DNA from: Candidatus Methanophagaceae archaeon
GTDB taxonomy: Archaea > Halobacteriota > Syntropharchaeia > Alkanophagales > Methanospirareceae
Assembly: GCA_003194435.1 (NCBI GenBank)
Contig: PQXC01000010.1
Span: 17,618-81,617 of the forward strand
DNA: 64,000 nt
Reading direction: 5' to 3'
The notes below the pieces were generated by a model. That model saw nothing but the letters and a program-made list of their open reading frames with translations. It did not search any database and was not told the DNA's origin. How positions within the stretch are numbered: the first letter of the stretch is position 1; the number at the start of each line of letters is the position of its first letter. This document shows, one piece after another, positions 27,239 through 35,887 of the stretch. A program made the translations under genes and the position numbers.

Positions 27239-28336
27239 TCATAATGTCCGAACCTCGTCAATCCCTATTCGCTTGAGGAAGATGGATAGCAGATCCTGCT
27301 GGTAGTTCGTATATGCAACCCTGTCAGGGAGAGCAATAGCGATTTTACGGTCTGATAACTTCGGATACGCATATTCGAAGACCTGTCTGGCTTTATCTAT
27401 CCATGCAGGTGGCTCTGAGGTTATAAATACCACAGGGTCCTCGCGCCACTCCCTGACATCATACCTGGATAAGGTATCAGTAATGACCAGGTACAGGCTA
27501 TCGCGGTCTATGAGCATATCACCGGTGATGAATAGGAAATCTTTGTTCATCTTAAAGCCACTGAAGTGCCCACTGAGCTTTTCTATATCCCCTTCAGGCA
27601 TCTCAGCCAGAGTAGCAGCGATCTCCTTCCATTCCTTGGATTCCCTCTTTGATAACCCTATGAGTACCCTGATCACATCCTCCACACGCTTGACAATAGG
27701 CATCTGAAAGAGCTCTCTCTCCCTGATCTCTGCCAGCATCTCCCTGGTGCGCATCAGTTCATCCTCACTCTGATGATACAGCCACAAGAATTCTCGCCCT
27801 CGTTTCTGTCCATAGATACAGAGGTTATCAGCGATGAATTTCTGCTCCAGTGTATGGAATACCGAAGGAGAGAACCACTCTGATATCTCCTTCTCTATCA
27901 GCCGGTACTGTGTATAGCCCGGAATTCCATGTATGCTCACCTTCAATAGCAACTCGATCATCTTTATCGCTGCTTTATCCCCCGCTTTTACCATTGTATC
28001 GAGATAGCCCGATAGCGGCTGAGGCTTCTGTACAAAGCCGGATACCACTTCATCGAAGACGGTTTCATAGCCGGGGCGGCAGATATACTCATCAAAAGGT
28101 CCACGACCAAGTACCTTCTTCCTCCTCAAAGCTCTCAATAGCATCCTGCAGTCACCATCACGCAAAGCACTGAAGTTCCTGGTAAGTGCCTCTTCTGACG
28201 AATGCTCCTTCAACAGATACGTAAGTCGCAACAGCGTCTTTATATCTTCACTACCCTCCGCCAGCTTCAATACCTGATCTCTGTATTCTTCCGGCGTCGT
28301 CTTTACTCTCATCTCCTTTTTCATCTCTACTTTCAT
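27239..28336 (-). CDS. Conserved-looking soluble protein of unknown function downstream of ftsY
   Basis: I do not recognise this 365-residue protein. It has no signal peptide or transmembrane helix. The N-terminal half is helical and charged. The C-terminal 90 residues look like an alternating strand/helix domain (FLFITGDMLIDRDSLYLVIT, then EDPVVFITSEPPAWIDKA, and KIAIALPDRVAYTNYQQDLL). The start is the MKVEMKKEMRVK leader, encoded by a GAGATGAAA-type repeat; the first ATG is 8 bases from the end of ftsY, so the pair is an operon. A role linked to membrane targeting is possible by context only. Confidence 0.7.
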   Translation of the reverse strand: MKVEMKKEMRVKTTPEEYRDQVLKLAEGSEDIKTLLRLTYLLKEHSSEEALTRNFSALRDGDCRMLLRALRRKKVLGRGPFDEYICRPGYETVFDEVVSGFVQKPQPLSGYLDTMVKAGDKAAIKMIELLLKVSIHGIPGYTQYRLIEKEISEWFSPSVFHTLEQKFIADNLCIYGQKRGREFLWLYHQSEDELMRTREMLAEIRERELFQMPIVKRVEDVIRVLIGLSKRESKEWKEIAATLAEMPEGDIEKLSGHFSGFKMNKDFLFITGDMLIDRDSLYLVITDTLSRYDVREWREDPVVFITSEPPAWIDKARQVFEYAYPKLSDRKIAIALPDRVAYTNYQQDLLSIFLKRIGIDEVRTL

Positions 28337-28343
28337 CTCCTTC

Positions 28344-29279
28344 TCAACCTCCTAACAGCCGCTCAACAAAGCTATTGGCATCAAATTTCTCTAAATTTTC
28401 ATAGCTCTGACCAGTACCGAGGAATATTATAGGTTTAGAGGTGGAATGAGCAATGGAGATAGCAGCTCCTCCTTTATCGTCTATATCCGCCTTTGTCAGT
28501 ATAGTGGCATCAATACCGATGAGTTCATCGAACCTCTTCGCACGTTCAACCGCGTCATTGCCCGCAATCGCCTCATCCACAAAGACCACCATGTCCGGAT
28601 TCGTTACACGGCATATCTTCTTCAATTGCTCCATTAGATTCACCGAGGTATGCATCCTTCCCGCGGTGTCAGCGAGAACCACATCTATTCTATTCGCCTT
28701 TGCATATTTCACCGCATCATAGACGACCGCTGCGGGGTCTGCACCATACTGATGCTTTATCACCTTCACACCCAATCTGGATGCATGTTCCTCTATCTGC
28801 TCGGTTGCACCAGCCCGATAAGTATCCGCGGATGCAATAACTACCGAATGCCCGGCAGAGAGCAATCTATTCGCAACCTTCGCTATGGTTGTTGTCTTAC
28901 CTGTGCCATTTATACCAACAAAGGTGATATTAAGAGGTTTGTCCCCCGACTCAACGAACTCATCAAAATTGAGGTTATTAGGGGACAGAATCTTTAATAG
29001 TGCATCTTTCAATGCATCTTTTACTATTTCTGCGGTATTTGTACCCCTCTTTACCTTCTTCCCCAATAAATTCGCCTTCACGGTGGAACTAAGTTCTTCC
29101 ACCACAGCTAATGCGGTATCACTCTCCAGAAGCGCTATCTCCAGCTCTTCCAGGGACTCACTCAGGTCTTTCTCGTCCAATACCGTCTCACCGCTCAGCG
29201 TCGCCTTCCCTTTCTCTATTATTTTCTCCTCAACAACTTTGGAGAAGCGCCTGAGCTTGTTCTTCAACCGCTCAAACAT
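28344..29279 (-). CDS. ftsY: Signal recognition particle receptor FtsY
   Basis: This SRP GTPase receives ribosome-SRP complexes at the membrane. The N-terminal N domain is helical (residues 1-90). The G domain has a P-loop GINGTGKTTTIAKVANRL near residue 117, DTYRAGATEQIEEHASRLGV near 150, ADTAGRMHTSVNLMEQLKKI near 205 (G3) and TKADIDDKGGAAISIA near 262. Length is 311, as in compact archaeal FtsY with little acidic A domain. The gene lies upstream of the unknown 365-residue gene. Confidence 0.96.
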   Translation of the reverse strand: MFERLKNKLRRFSKVVEEKIIEKGKATLSGETVLDEKDLSESLEELEIALLESDTALAVVEELSSTVKANLLGKKVKRGTNTAEIVKDALKDALLKILSPNNLNFDEFVESGDKPLNITFVGINGTGKTTTIAKVANRLLSAGHSVVIASADTYRAGATEQIEEHASRLGVKVIKHQYGADPAAVVYDAVKYAKANRIDVVLADTAGRMHTSVNLMEQLKKICRVTNPDMVVFVDEAIAGNDAVERAKRFDELIGIDATILTKADIDDKGGAAISIAHSTSKPIIFLGTGQSYENLEKFDANSFVERLLGG

Positions 29280-29340
29280 TTCGTTAAATTAATTATGGTA
29301 CGGTGAAATAAAAATCTAAGATAAATGAAAAGTGCCACAG

Positions 29341-29358
29341 GAAAAAAATAAAAAGGGG
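29341..29358 (-). terminator. T-rich terminator tract downstream of the histone gene
   Basis: On the minus strand the transcript would run into CCCCTTTTTATTTTTTTC about 40 bases after the histone stop. Poly-T tracts are the main signal for archaeal transcription termination. No stem-loop is needed and none is seen. Confidence 0.45.
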
Positions 29359-29396
29359 TTTATCATCTTTCCCCCTTATTCTCAATTTCTGTTTAT

Positions 29397-29609
29397 TTAT
29401 TCCACAGCCTCTATAATGTCCTCTCTCTTCACCGTCTTTCGCCCCGCATGCTTGGCGAGACTCACTGCTTTCTTAGCTATCTTCTCCGCTTCTTCTTCTA
29501 ATATCTCTACCAGCGCTACACTTGCCTCTTCACTTACTCTCTCTGCTCCCGCTTTCCTCACTAATCTGGTTATAGGTGCAATAGGCAGTTCAGCCATTTT
29601 CATCACCAT
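29397..29609 (-). CDS. Archaeal histone
   Basis: The 66-70-residue histone-fold protein wraps DNA as dimers and multimers. It matches the HMf/HTz family: [20 protein letters not shown] at the start, [20 protein letters not shown] in the long central helix, and [16 protein letters not shown] at the end. Several in-frame starts exist (29609, 29603, 29597). Homologs usually begin at MAELP, so 29597 or 29603 is likely the real start, with a very short leader given the TATA position. Confidence 0.95.
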   Translation of the reverse strand: MVMKMAELPIAPITRLVRKAGAERVSEEASVALVEILEEEAEKIAKKAVSLAKHAGRKTVKREDIIEAVE

Positions 29610-29610
29610 G

Positions 29611-29636
29611 ATTACGTAATGGGAGGGTATATATAA
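29611..29636 (-). promoter_or_regulatory. Histone gene promoter: TATA box plus 10-bp palindrome
   Basis: On the minus strand TTATATATA (about 29628-29636) is followed by GGGAGGG-complement sequence and then a perfect palindrome ATTACGTAAT at 29611-29620. Transcription would start about 25 bases past the TATA centre, near 29605, so the palindrome sits between the TATA box and the start site. Repressor binding there would block RNA polymerase. That reading is inference. Confidence 0.45.
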
Positions 29637-29667
29637 GCTTTTCGGTTATCCAGCCTCTGCAATGTTA

Positions 29668-32148
29668 TCAAAACCAGTGTCCCAATGTCTTTTGTCCCGC
29701 ATCTTCAAAAGATGAGGTATCATAACCAAAAAGTTGCAACAACCTGTGTGCAACAGGTATTATCTGATGCTGACTATAATAAGCGATATCAATCTGATAT
29801 CTCCTACCATCCGCGCATATCTCATTTCCATGGCTCTCCTCTATTATATCCACCGGGAATGCGCGATCGCTCGTCTTTCCTCCCCCTTTTATTATTATGT
29901 ACGGTATCTTCGAGCCGATATCATAGTCAATCGAGGAAGCGGAAGCCAGAGCTCGCTCTGCCGCGATCACATGCGCCTGTTTCGTCTCATAGCCACTTAT
30001 CCTCCTTGTGAGCGTCTTATAGATTACAAGTTTATGGAGAGGTATTTTACCTTCTTTTAGCTCCTTTAGCACTTCTTTAACATATTTCACAGCGGCTTCA
30101 GGGTCTTTTTCCCTCAATATCTGCTCTATCACTCTGGTCTGGACTTCCTTAGCCAGCTCGCACCAGTCCCCCCGGCGCACCTCCAATCCGCGAACTACGA
30201 TCTCGTCCCGATCTGTAAGCGCGGCATATCTCTTCTTCTTACCGGTGAAGAATATAGCTTTGAAGAAGTTCTGAATCTCGAGTTCAAGCGGGAATTCCCG
30301 TGATATGAGCTCTGAGACCTCCTTCGCCTTCGCCATCAAAGTATCCCTGTCACTACCCGGTAATTTCACAAATATACTGTCGGTATCGCCATAAATGACC
30401 TTCAAGCCGAGCTCTTCTGCAAGATTCACTGTGCGCTTGATGAAATACCGACCCCACGCAGCGGTCGCCTCTGCGCATTCGCGTTTATAAAATTTGGCAG
30501 CGCTCCAGCCGGTATATCCGTAGAAGCTATTAGTGAGGATTTTGATACTCTGCTGCTGTATATCAAGCAACCGGTATTCCGGAGATTCCTTATTATATCG
30601 CTTCATTTCGGCTTTTAGCCGCCTCCGTCGCGCAATAAGGTCGCTCATTATGCGCTTGAAGAAGCCATCAGGCTCTTTCCTGAACGCATGACCAACCTCG
30701 GGCGCGATAAAGACGTCCTTGACCGCTCCAGACTCCACGAAGGTATCGGGCGAGATATTGAAGGAGATCATGATGGAGGGATACATGGCGGAGAAATCGA
30801 GAGCAATGACATTCTCATGCAAGCCCTTCTCCGGTGGTAGAACGAACCCCCCCTCGTAAGTCTTCTCACTGCCACGCTTCGGAGGTACGAGTTCACCCCT
30901 CTTGAACGCTTCAGCAGTGAGAAAAGCCTCCACCTGGCGCCCTCTACCCATCTTCGTCAGCTCGTCCAGGGGATAACCAACCATCCTGGCGAGTTCGATC
31001 TGAAGCGGTAGCATCTTCTTTGCTATACCCAGTGTGCTCACTGCATCAGCCTTCGCATATTCGTATAACAGGTGGCGTTCCGAGGGAGTGAACCAGCAGT
31101 GGGTGATCTCACGTGGTGATAAATTCACGCGCTCATCTTTACGCATAACGCCGAGATATTCAGCTACATTCTCCAGTGTCTTCACCTTCACAATGCTGAG
31201 GTCGCGTTTTACAAGTTTAAAGAGATCAACGTTCAATCTACCGGTGATGTTCACGCCGGGTAGCGCGCCCCCTCTCTCGAAATGTACAGTAGAGTTGTCT
31301 GCGCCCAGGCGGAGGCGGATTCCATGCAGTCGCGCTCTCTCCCTTATGTACTGCCAGTCAAAGCTGTCTGAGTTGTAGCCAACAACTATCTCAGGCTGGA
31401 AATCAGTTATGAACTGCAGAAAATCTGATATTACCCGTTTATCATCTCCTCTACTGTATTCTTCATCACTCATCACGAAGAGTCTGGACTCGAACCCATC
31501 GGAGGCGCTGGGGCTCGTGTATGCCGCAGATATAATAATGATGGGGTCCTTTCTGGGCGAAGGCATACCACCAGCAGAAGCAGCCATCTCGCAATCGAAA
31601 GCAAGGAGTTTAAATGCCGACAATCCACACCCGTTTCCTATACTCTTCACTTCTGTAGCGATTATACCTTCAGAATAACCCAGGTCTATCCTCTCTCCTT
31701 CCACACTCAGCATATCAAAAGGTCTCAATTGGTGGTCTATGAGATATCGAATTGTAAACAGGATATCCGCCTCCAGCACCATAAGACCAAGCTTCCGCAC
31801 CTCCTCCCGCAATATCGGAACATGTCTGGGATGCGAAGTGAAGACCTTCAGAACGGTATGATTCACACCGAGCAGTTTCCGCTGACACAATTCCACACGC
31901 TTGACCCCTATCGGCTCCTCACCTGCATTCGTGAATACGCGAATAGACTCTATCTGTTCCTTCTTATCGTCTATATCGTCTTTATATAAGGTTGAATCAT
32001 GAGAGAGCGCATAGAAATAAGGTTCGAAGCTGCTATCCAGAGCAACGAAATTATTGCCTTCTTCTCCTTTACACCATAGTCTTATCACAGGTTTTCCATC
32101 TTGCGTTAGATAATCTATATCAAATAGAAAACCCACTCTCTTCTCCAT
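29668..32148 (-). CDS. polB: DNA polymerase, family B
   Basis: This is a replicative/repair DNA polymerase with proofreading. The 3'-5' exonuclease domain has Exo I FDCEMA near residue 179 and Exo II VVGYNSDSFDW near 253. Polymerase motif A is FSAMYPSIMISFNISPDT near 450, motif B is KILTNSFYGYTGWSA near 535, and motif C is YGDTDSIFVKLPG near 590. Length is 826 residues and no intein interrupts these sites. The gene is monocistronic. It converges with nothing and is divergent from the RCK/USP gene. Confidence 0.95.
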   Translation of the reverse strand: MEKRVGFLFDIDYLTQDGKPVIRLWCKGEEGNNFVALDSSFEPYFYALSHDSTLYKDDIDDKKEQIESIRVFTNAGEEPIGVKRVELCQRKLLGVNHTVLKVFTSHPRHVPILREEVRKLGLMVLEADILFTIRYLIDHQLRPFDMLSVEGERIDLGYSEGIIATEVKSIGNGCGLSAFKLLAFDCEMAASAGGMPSPRKDPIIIISAAYTSPSASDGFESRLFVMSDEEYSRGDDKRVISDFLQFITDFQPEIVVGYNSDSFDWQYIRERARLHGIRLRLGADNSTVHFERGGALPGVNITGRLNVDLFKLVKRDLSIVKVKTLENVAEYLGVMRKDERVNLSPREITHCWFTPSERHLLYEYAKADAVSTLGIAKKMLPLQIELARMVGYPLDELTKMGRGRQVEAFLTAEAFKRGELVPPKRGSEKTYEGGFVLPPEKGLHENVIALDFSAMYPSIMISFNISPDTFVESGAVKDVFIAPEVGHAFRKEPDGFFKRIMSDLIARRRRLKAEMKRYNKESPEYRLLDIQQQSIKILTNSFYGYTGWSAAKFYKRECAEATAAWGRYFIKRTVNLAEELGLKVIYGDTDSIFVKLPGSDRDTLMAKAKEVSELISREFPLELEIQNFFKAIFFTGKKKRYAALTDRDEIVVRGLEVRRGDWCELAKEVQTRVIEQILREKDPEAAVKYVKEVLKELKEGKIPLHKLVIYKTLTRRISGYETKQAHVIAAERALASASSIDYDIGSKIPYIIIKGGGKTSDRAFPVDIIEESHGNEICADGRRYQIDIAYYSQHQIIPVAHRLLQLFGYDTSSFEDAGQKTLGHWF

Positions 32149-32230
32149 TTACTTTCTATTCTAATAATCTTTTGATATAATATTTTAAAATTTGAATTAG
32201 CGTTAGGTTAATTCAAAAGGACTCCTGGGA

Positions 32231-33379
32231 ATGAAGACAATTATTATAGGTGGTGGGAGAACGGGCAAAGAACTTGCTGCTCAGCTACCGGACTCGTTGA
32301 TAATAGAGAAGAATCCGGAGAAGAGGGAGAAACTGGAGGGTTTGAAGGGTGTAGAGGTGGTTATAGGGGACGGTTGTGACGAGGATTTATTAAACCGTGT
32401 AGGGTTGAAGGATGCCAGTACTTTTATCGCCGTTACGGGCGATGATGATGTGAACTATCGTGCCGCACGAATTGCGAAGCGATATGGGGTTCCACGTATA
32501 ATAGCCCGCGTGGAGGACCCGGAGGACAGAGCGCGTTTTCAGGATCTGGGCGTTGATTATGTCATGTTCCCAACGAAGATGATAGCGAATCTCATTGTGG
32601 ATTTGATGCGCCCACGTGAGGAGAAGGGTATAGATGTGCCATTCAAGAAGATTCTCGTACCTATTCTGGATGAGAGTACAGTGAATAGAGCGTTCAAGGA
32701 GGCTTTGCTCGTTGCTTCGGTTGCAAGAGCGGAGATCACCGTTGTCTCTTCTCCTGATATAGAGCGAGCGGAAATGGAGTTACCAGCGAGGGAGATGGGT
32801 GTCCGTCTAAGGGTTTTAATGGAGGATGAGCGGCTGATGGATATAATAAAGCGGCATCTCCACTATCGCGGTTGTATAATAATAGAGCGAGTGAAGGAGC
32901 ATTTGTATTATCCCGATTGTATAATAATAGACCAGGAAGAAGTTGGATTTATGAATAGATTGCTCGGGCGGGGCATAGTGCTGAAACTGATAAAATGTGC
33001 TTCCCGACCAGTGCTGGTGGCGAGGACATACAGATACTACGAGCAAATACTCGCTATTTTGGATTCTTCTGCAACATCAGAGTCGGTTGGCAGGTACGCT
33101 CTTCTATTAGCCCATCTCTGTGATGCCAGGCTACATCTGCTCATACTTGAGAATATACCAGAGCTGGTGGAGTGGATAAAGAGGATAGGGGAGAAGGCTA
33201 ATATACAAATAATAGAGAATTGGATAGAAGGTAATCCGATGATAGAGGCGGTGAAGGAGGTGAAGAGTGGTAAATACCAGCTGGCGGTGATACCATGGAG
33301 GGGAACCGGAGTTATCCGGGCTGACCTGATAAAGAAGATAATAAACGATGCACCCTGCTCGGTATTAACCGTTGTATAA
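32231..33379 (+). CDS. RCK (TrkA-N) domain protein fused to two USP-like domains
   Basis: Residues 1-135 are an NAD-binding RCK domain (IIIGGGRTGKELAAQL, then VVIGDGCDEDLL and FIAVTGDDDVNYRAARIAKR) that gates K+ channels and antiporters. Residues about 137-265 and 270-382 look like two universal stress protein domains (FKKILVPILDESTVNRAFKE and YEQILAILDSSATSESVGRY). A 45-base internal duplication near 32855-32932 lies in the linker. The next gene, a Kef-type antiporter, starts 7 bases later, so this protein is probably its regulatory subunit (inference). Confidence 0.82.
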   Translation: MKTIIIGGGRTGKELAAQLPDSLIIEKNPEKREKLEGLKGVEVVIGDGCDEDLLNRVGLKDASTFIAVTGDDDVNYRAARIAKRYGVPRIIARVEDPEDRARFQDLGVDYVMFPTKMIANLIVDLMRPREEKGIDVPFKKILVPILDESTVNRAFKEALLVASVARAEITVVSSPDIERAEMELPAREMGVRLRVLMEDERLMDIIKRHLHYRGCIIIERVKEHLYYPDCIIIDQEEVGFMNRLLGRGIVLKLIKCASRPVLVARTYRYYEQILAILDSSATSESVGRYALLLAHLCDARLHLLILENIPELVEWIKRIGEKANIQIIENWIEGNPMIEAVKEVKSGKYQLAVIPWRGTGVIRADLIKKIINDAPCSVLTVV

Positions 33380-33386
33380 GTATAAG

Positions 33387-34547
33387 ATGATTATAAGTCC
33401 GTATATTCTACTGTTGACGATAGCGGGTTTTGCATTTGTAATACCCATTCTATCGGGTAGAATAGGTGTTCCAGCGGTGGTTGGTGAGATAATCTGCGGT
33501 ATTCTCTTAGGTGCTCTGGGCTTATCAGTTGAAGGAGAGGGGCAGATAATAATAGACTTCTTAGCGAGCTTTGGGCTCATATTTCTGATGTTCCTCGTGG
33601 GTATGGAGATAGATTTCTCGATTATAGAGACGCGGGGTCCGAAGTCTTTCATCATCGGTTTCTTTATATTTCTCTTTACCATTGCCATTTCGGCATACCT
33701 GATGTCAAGACTGGGCTATTTTGGCACCCAGTACCATTATAGGATATTTGCCGCACTGCTACTCTCGAGTTCCGCAGTTGGCTTGACGGTACCAACGATA
33801 AAGGAGCTGGGGATGCTCAAGACCGATTACGGGCAGACGATACTGGTATCGGCATTCATTGCGGATTTCGCAACGGTATTGCTCATCACGGTGTACACAC
33901 TGTATCTACAGAAAGGTTTAACAATGGAGATGCTCATGATTGCAGTTGTGTTTATCCTCTTCTTCGCGGTGTATCAACTTGGAAAACTCGCGATATGGCA
34001 TTATCCAGAGCGGCTATCAGCGTGGTTCAAGTCAGATCAGCCATCAGAGATAGGAGTGAGGGCTTCCTTTGCTCTGTTGCTTGTCTTCGTTGCATTATCA
34101 GAGATAGCGAATGTGGAGGCGGTACTGGGAGCTTTTTTAGCCGGTGTTATGCTCTCTCTCCTCTTTCGCGGGGGTACGATACTGGAGCAGAAACTCTATG
34201 GCATCGGTTATGGATTCCTCATCCCGATATTCTTTATAAATGTGGGTATGCAGTTTGATATAGGGGCATTGGCGAAGGGCGGGATTTATCTCCTACCAAC
34301 GCTCCTTATTGTTGCATTAACGGTGAAGATAGTGCCTTCGTTACTCTTCATCATCTGGCATTCATTGCGGGAGAGCATAGCAGCGGGCATTTTGCTATCC
34401 TCTCGGCTGAGTTTGATAATAGCGATGGCTGCTATTGGGCTGGAACTGCACCTGATAGATAAGGCGATGGAGTCGGCAATCATATTACTTGCACTGATAA
34501 CGAGTATAATCTGCCCTACAGTTTTCAGGCGTATGCATCGGCATTAG
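33387..34547 (+). CDS. Kef-type monovalent cation/proton antiporter (CPA2 family)
   Basis: This integral membrane protein of about 387 residues and 12-13 hydrophobic segments exchanges K+ or Na+ for H+. CPA2 features are VPAVVGEIICGILLGALGLS near residue 30, FLVGMEIDFSIIE near 75 and LAEIANVEAVLGAFLAGVML-like residues near 235. I chose the ATG at 33387, 7 bases after the upstream stop. A TTG at 33372 in the same frame would overlap the RCK gene. The RCK domain that bacterial KefB/C carry at the C-terminus is here encoded by the upstream gene. Confidence 0.9.
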   Translation: MIISPYILLLTIAGFAFVIPILSGRIGVPAVVGEIICGILLGALGLSVEGEGQIIIDFLASFGLIFLMFLVGMEIDFSIIETRGPKSFIIGFFIFLFTIAISAYLMSRLGYFGTQYHYRIFAALLLSSSAVGLTVPTIKELGMLKTDYGQTILVSAFIADFATVLLITVYTLYLQKGLTMEMLMIAVVFILFFAVYQLGKLAIWHYPERLSAWFKSDQPSEIGVRASFALLLVFVALSEIANVEAVLGAFLAGVMLSLLFRGGTILEQKLYGIGYGFLIPIFFINVGMQFDIGALAKGGIYLLPTLLIVALTVKIVPSLLFIIWHSLRESIAAGILLSSRLSLIIAMAAIGLELHLIDKAMESAIILLALITSIICPTVFRRMHRH

Positions 34548-34551
34548 CTAA

Positions 34552-35469
34552 CTAATGCATCTTCATCCGTGCGATAATCTCGCATACTTTACATAACTTC
34601 GATGCTGAAGCTTCTCCACAGCGCTCACAGGTTAATAGCCGGCGTTGGTGTTCCGTAGATGGAGGCAAGAGCTCCATTAGATGCTCATAGCCGCGCAGCA
34701 GCGAATATTTTGTACCTGGATGCCGCATCTCGAATTCGTTCAGCATCCGCTTCACAGAGAATCGAAAAGAGAGTTTGGCATAAGGGCAGTGAGCAGTGAG
34801 CAGTGGTAGCCCTACGAGATATGCATATACAGCGATTTCCTTCTCCGGGATACTCCGCAGCGGCTTTATTCGTGGTACAAACTCGTCAATACGATGCATG
34901 TTCAGCCTTCTCAATCTCTCTATATCGCCCCTTATATAATTGATCATGATGGTCTGGACCTCGTCATCGAGGTTATGAGCGGTAAAAACCTTCGTACTGC
35001 CCAGCTCCTTCGCTTTACGCTCTATCACCCTTCGCCTCAGCACGCCGCAGAATGTACACGGTGCCTGCTCGAATCCCCTTGATACTATATCATCCAGTGT
35101 AAACCCGAACTCATGAGCGAAGGAGTATGTGAAGAGTTTCATATTCAGTTTGTTCGTGAGCTTTTCGGCATTATCCAATGTCAGCTTGCGAAAGCCTTTT
35201 ATACCCTCATCCACCGCGATTGCAACGAACTGTAAATCCCTGCGATCATGAAAGAACTTATTCAGCATGTATATAAGTGCTGAACTGTCTTTTCCGCCAC
35301 TCAGTGCCACTGCAATCCTATCACCGCTCTCCACTCCCATCTGTCGCCTCAGCTCTTTCTTCACTTTCCTCTCTATGTACTCTATGAAATGCTTTTCACA
35401 GAGATGAAGCCCGGAGTAGCGCTGATAGATAACAGCGGGTCTGTTGCAACCTCTTCTGCTACATTGCAT
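34552..35469 (-). CDS. tRNA 2-thiolation ATPase, Ncs6/TtuA family (TIGR00269-like)
   Basis: This enzyme probably thiolates tRNA uridine (U34 or U54). It has an N-terminal zinc site CSRRGCNRPAVIY...LHLCEKH, an ATP-binding PP-loop VALSGGKDSSALIYML near residue 53, a catalytic-type cysteine in PCTFCGVLRRRVIE near 138 and a second cysteine near 222 (HCPYAKLSFR). The C-terminal zinc finger CERCGEAS...LCKVC closes the protein. Length 305 is normal. It converges on the antiporter with 4 bases between the stops. Confidence 0.88.
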   Translation of the reverse strand: MQCSRRGCNRPAVIYQRYSGLHLCEKHFIEYIERKVKKELRRQMGVESGDRIAVALSGGKDSSALIYMLNKFFHDRRDLQFVAIAVDEGIKGFRKLTLDNAEKLTNKLNMKLFTYSFAHEFGFTLDDIVSRGFEQAPCTFCGVLRRRVIERKAKELGSTKVFTAHNLDDEVQTIMINYIRGDIERLRRLNMHRIDEFVPRIKPLRSIPEKEIAVYAYLVGLPLLTAHCPYAKLSFRFSVKRMLNEFEMRHPGTKYSLLRGYEHLMELLPPSTEHQRRLLTCERCGEASASKLCKVCEIIARMKMH

Positions 35470-35595
35470 CTTCCTCAGTATCCATTATCCTTCATTTTAT
35501 CTTTGTCTTACCATTACATTAATTACCATTACCATGCGGATTATTTGTTATTCGCACTTTTTCTACCCCTCTTATGAGAAATTCACGGATTTTAG

Positions 35596-35844
35596 TTAGA
35601 TTAGGCTTGATATTACCTGCACCTTTGTTCCTTCTGGCAAGCCTCCCAGGTTCTCCCCGGTGAGCTCTATCAGCGGCTGCAACTGGTTATGATCGGTGCA
35701 TTCCTGAGTAACGTCTCGCTCCTTCTTGTTCTTCATGAACCTTGCTTCAGGGTCGGTTATACTTACAGCGCTCTGGACCTCCTCAACGGTTTTTATCTGC
35801 CCGGTATCAATGAATCGCCTCTTGAATTCTGCCACTTTCGGCAC
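35596..35844 (-). pseudogene. Transposase relic (IS1182/IS5-like DDE family), internally deleted
   Basis: The 82 codons resemble the middle of DDE transposases: SITDPEARFMKNKK is the conserved segment that normally leads to YNxQ and the second catalytic region, and QECTDHNQLQPLIELTGENL resembles a later part. The intervening about 20-30 residues are missing, so the two are joined by an internal deletion. The N-terminal and C-terminal thirds are absent. I infer a fossil insertion sequence. No terminal inverted repeats were seen around it. Family resemblance is from memory of the motif, not a search. Confidence 0.55.
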
Positions 35845-35887
35845 AATTGCCTAGAAGTAATTCAAGCCGGGAGATGTAAAGGAAACT

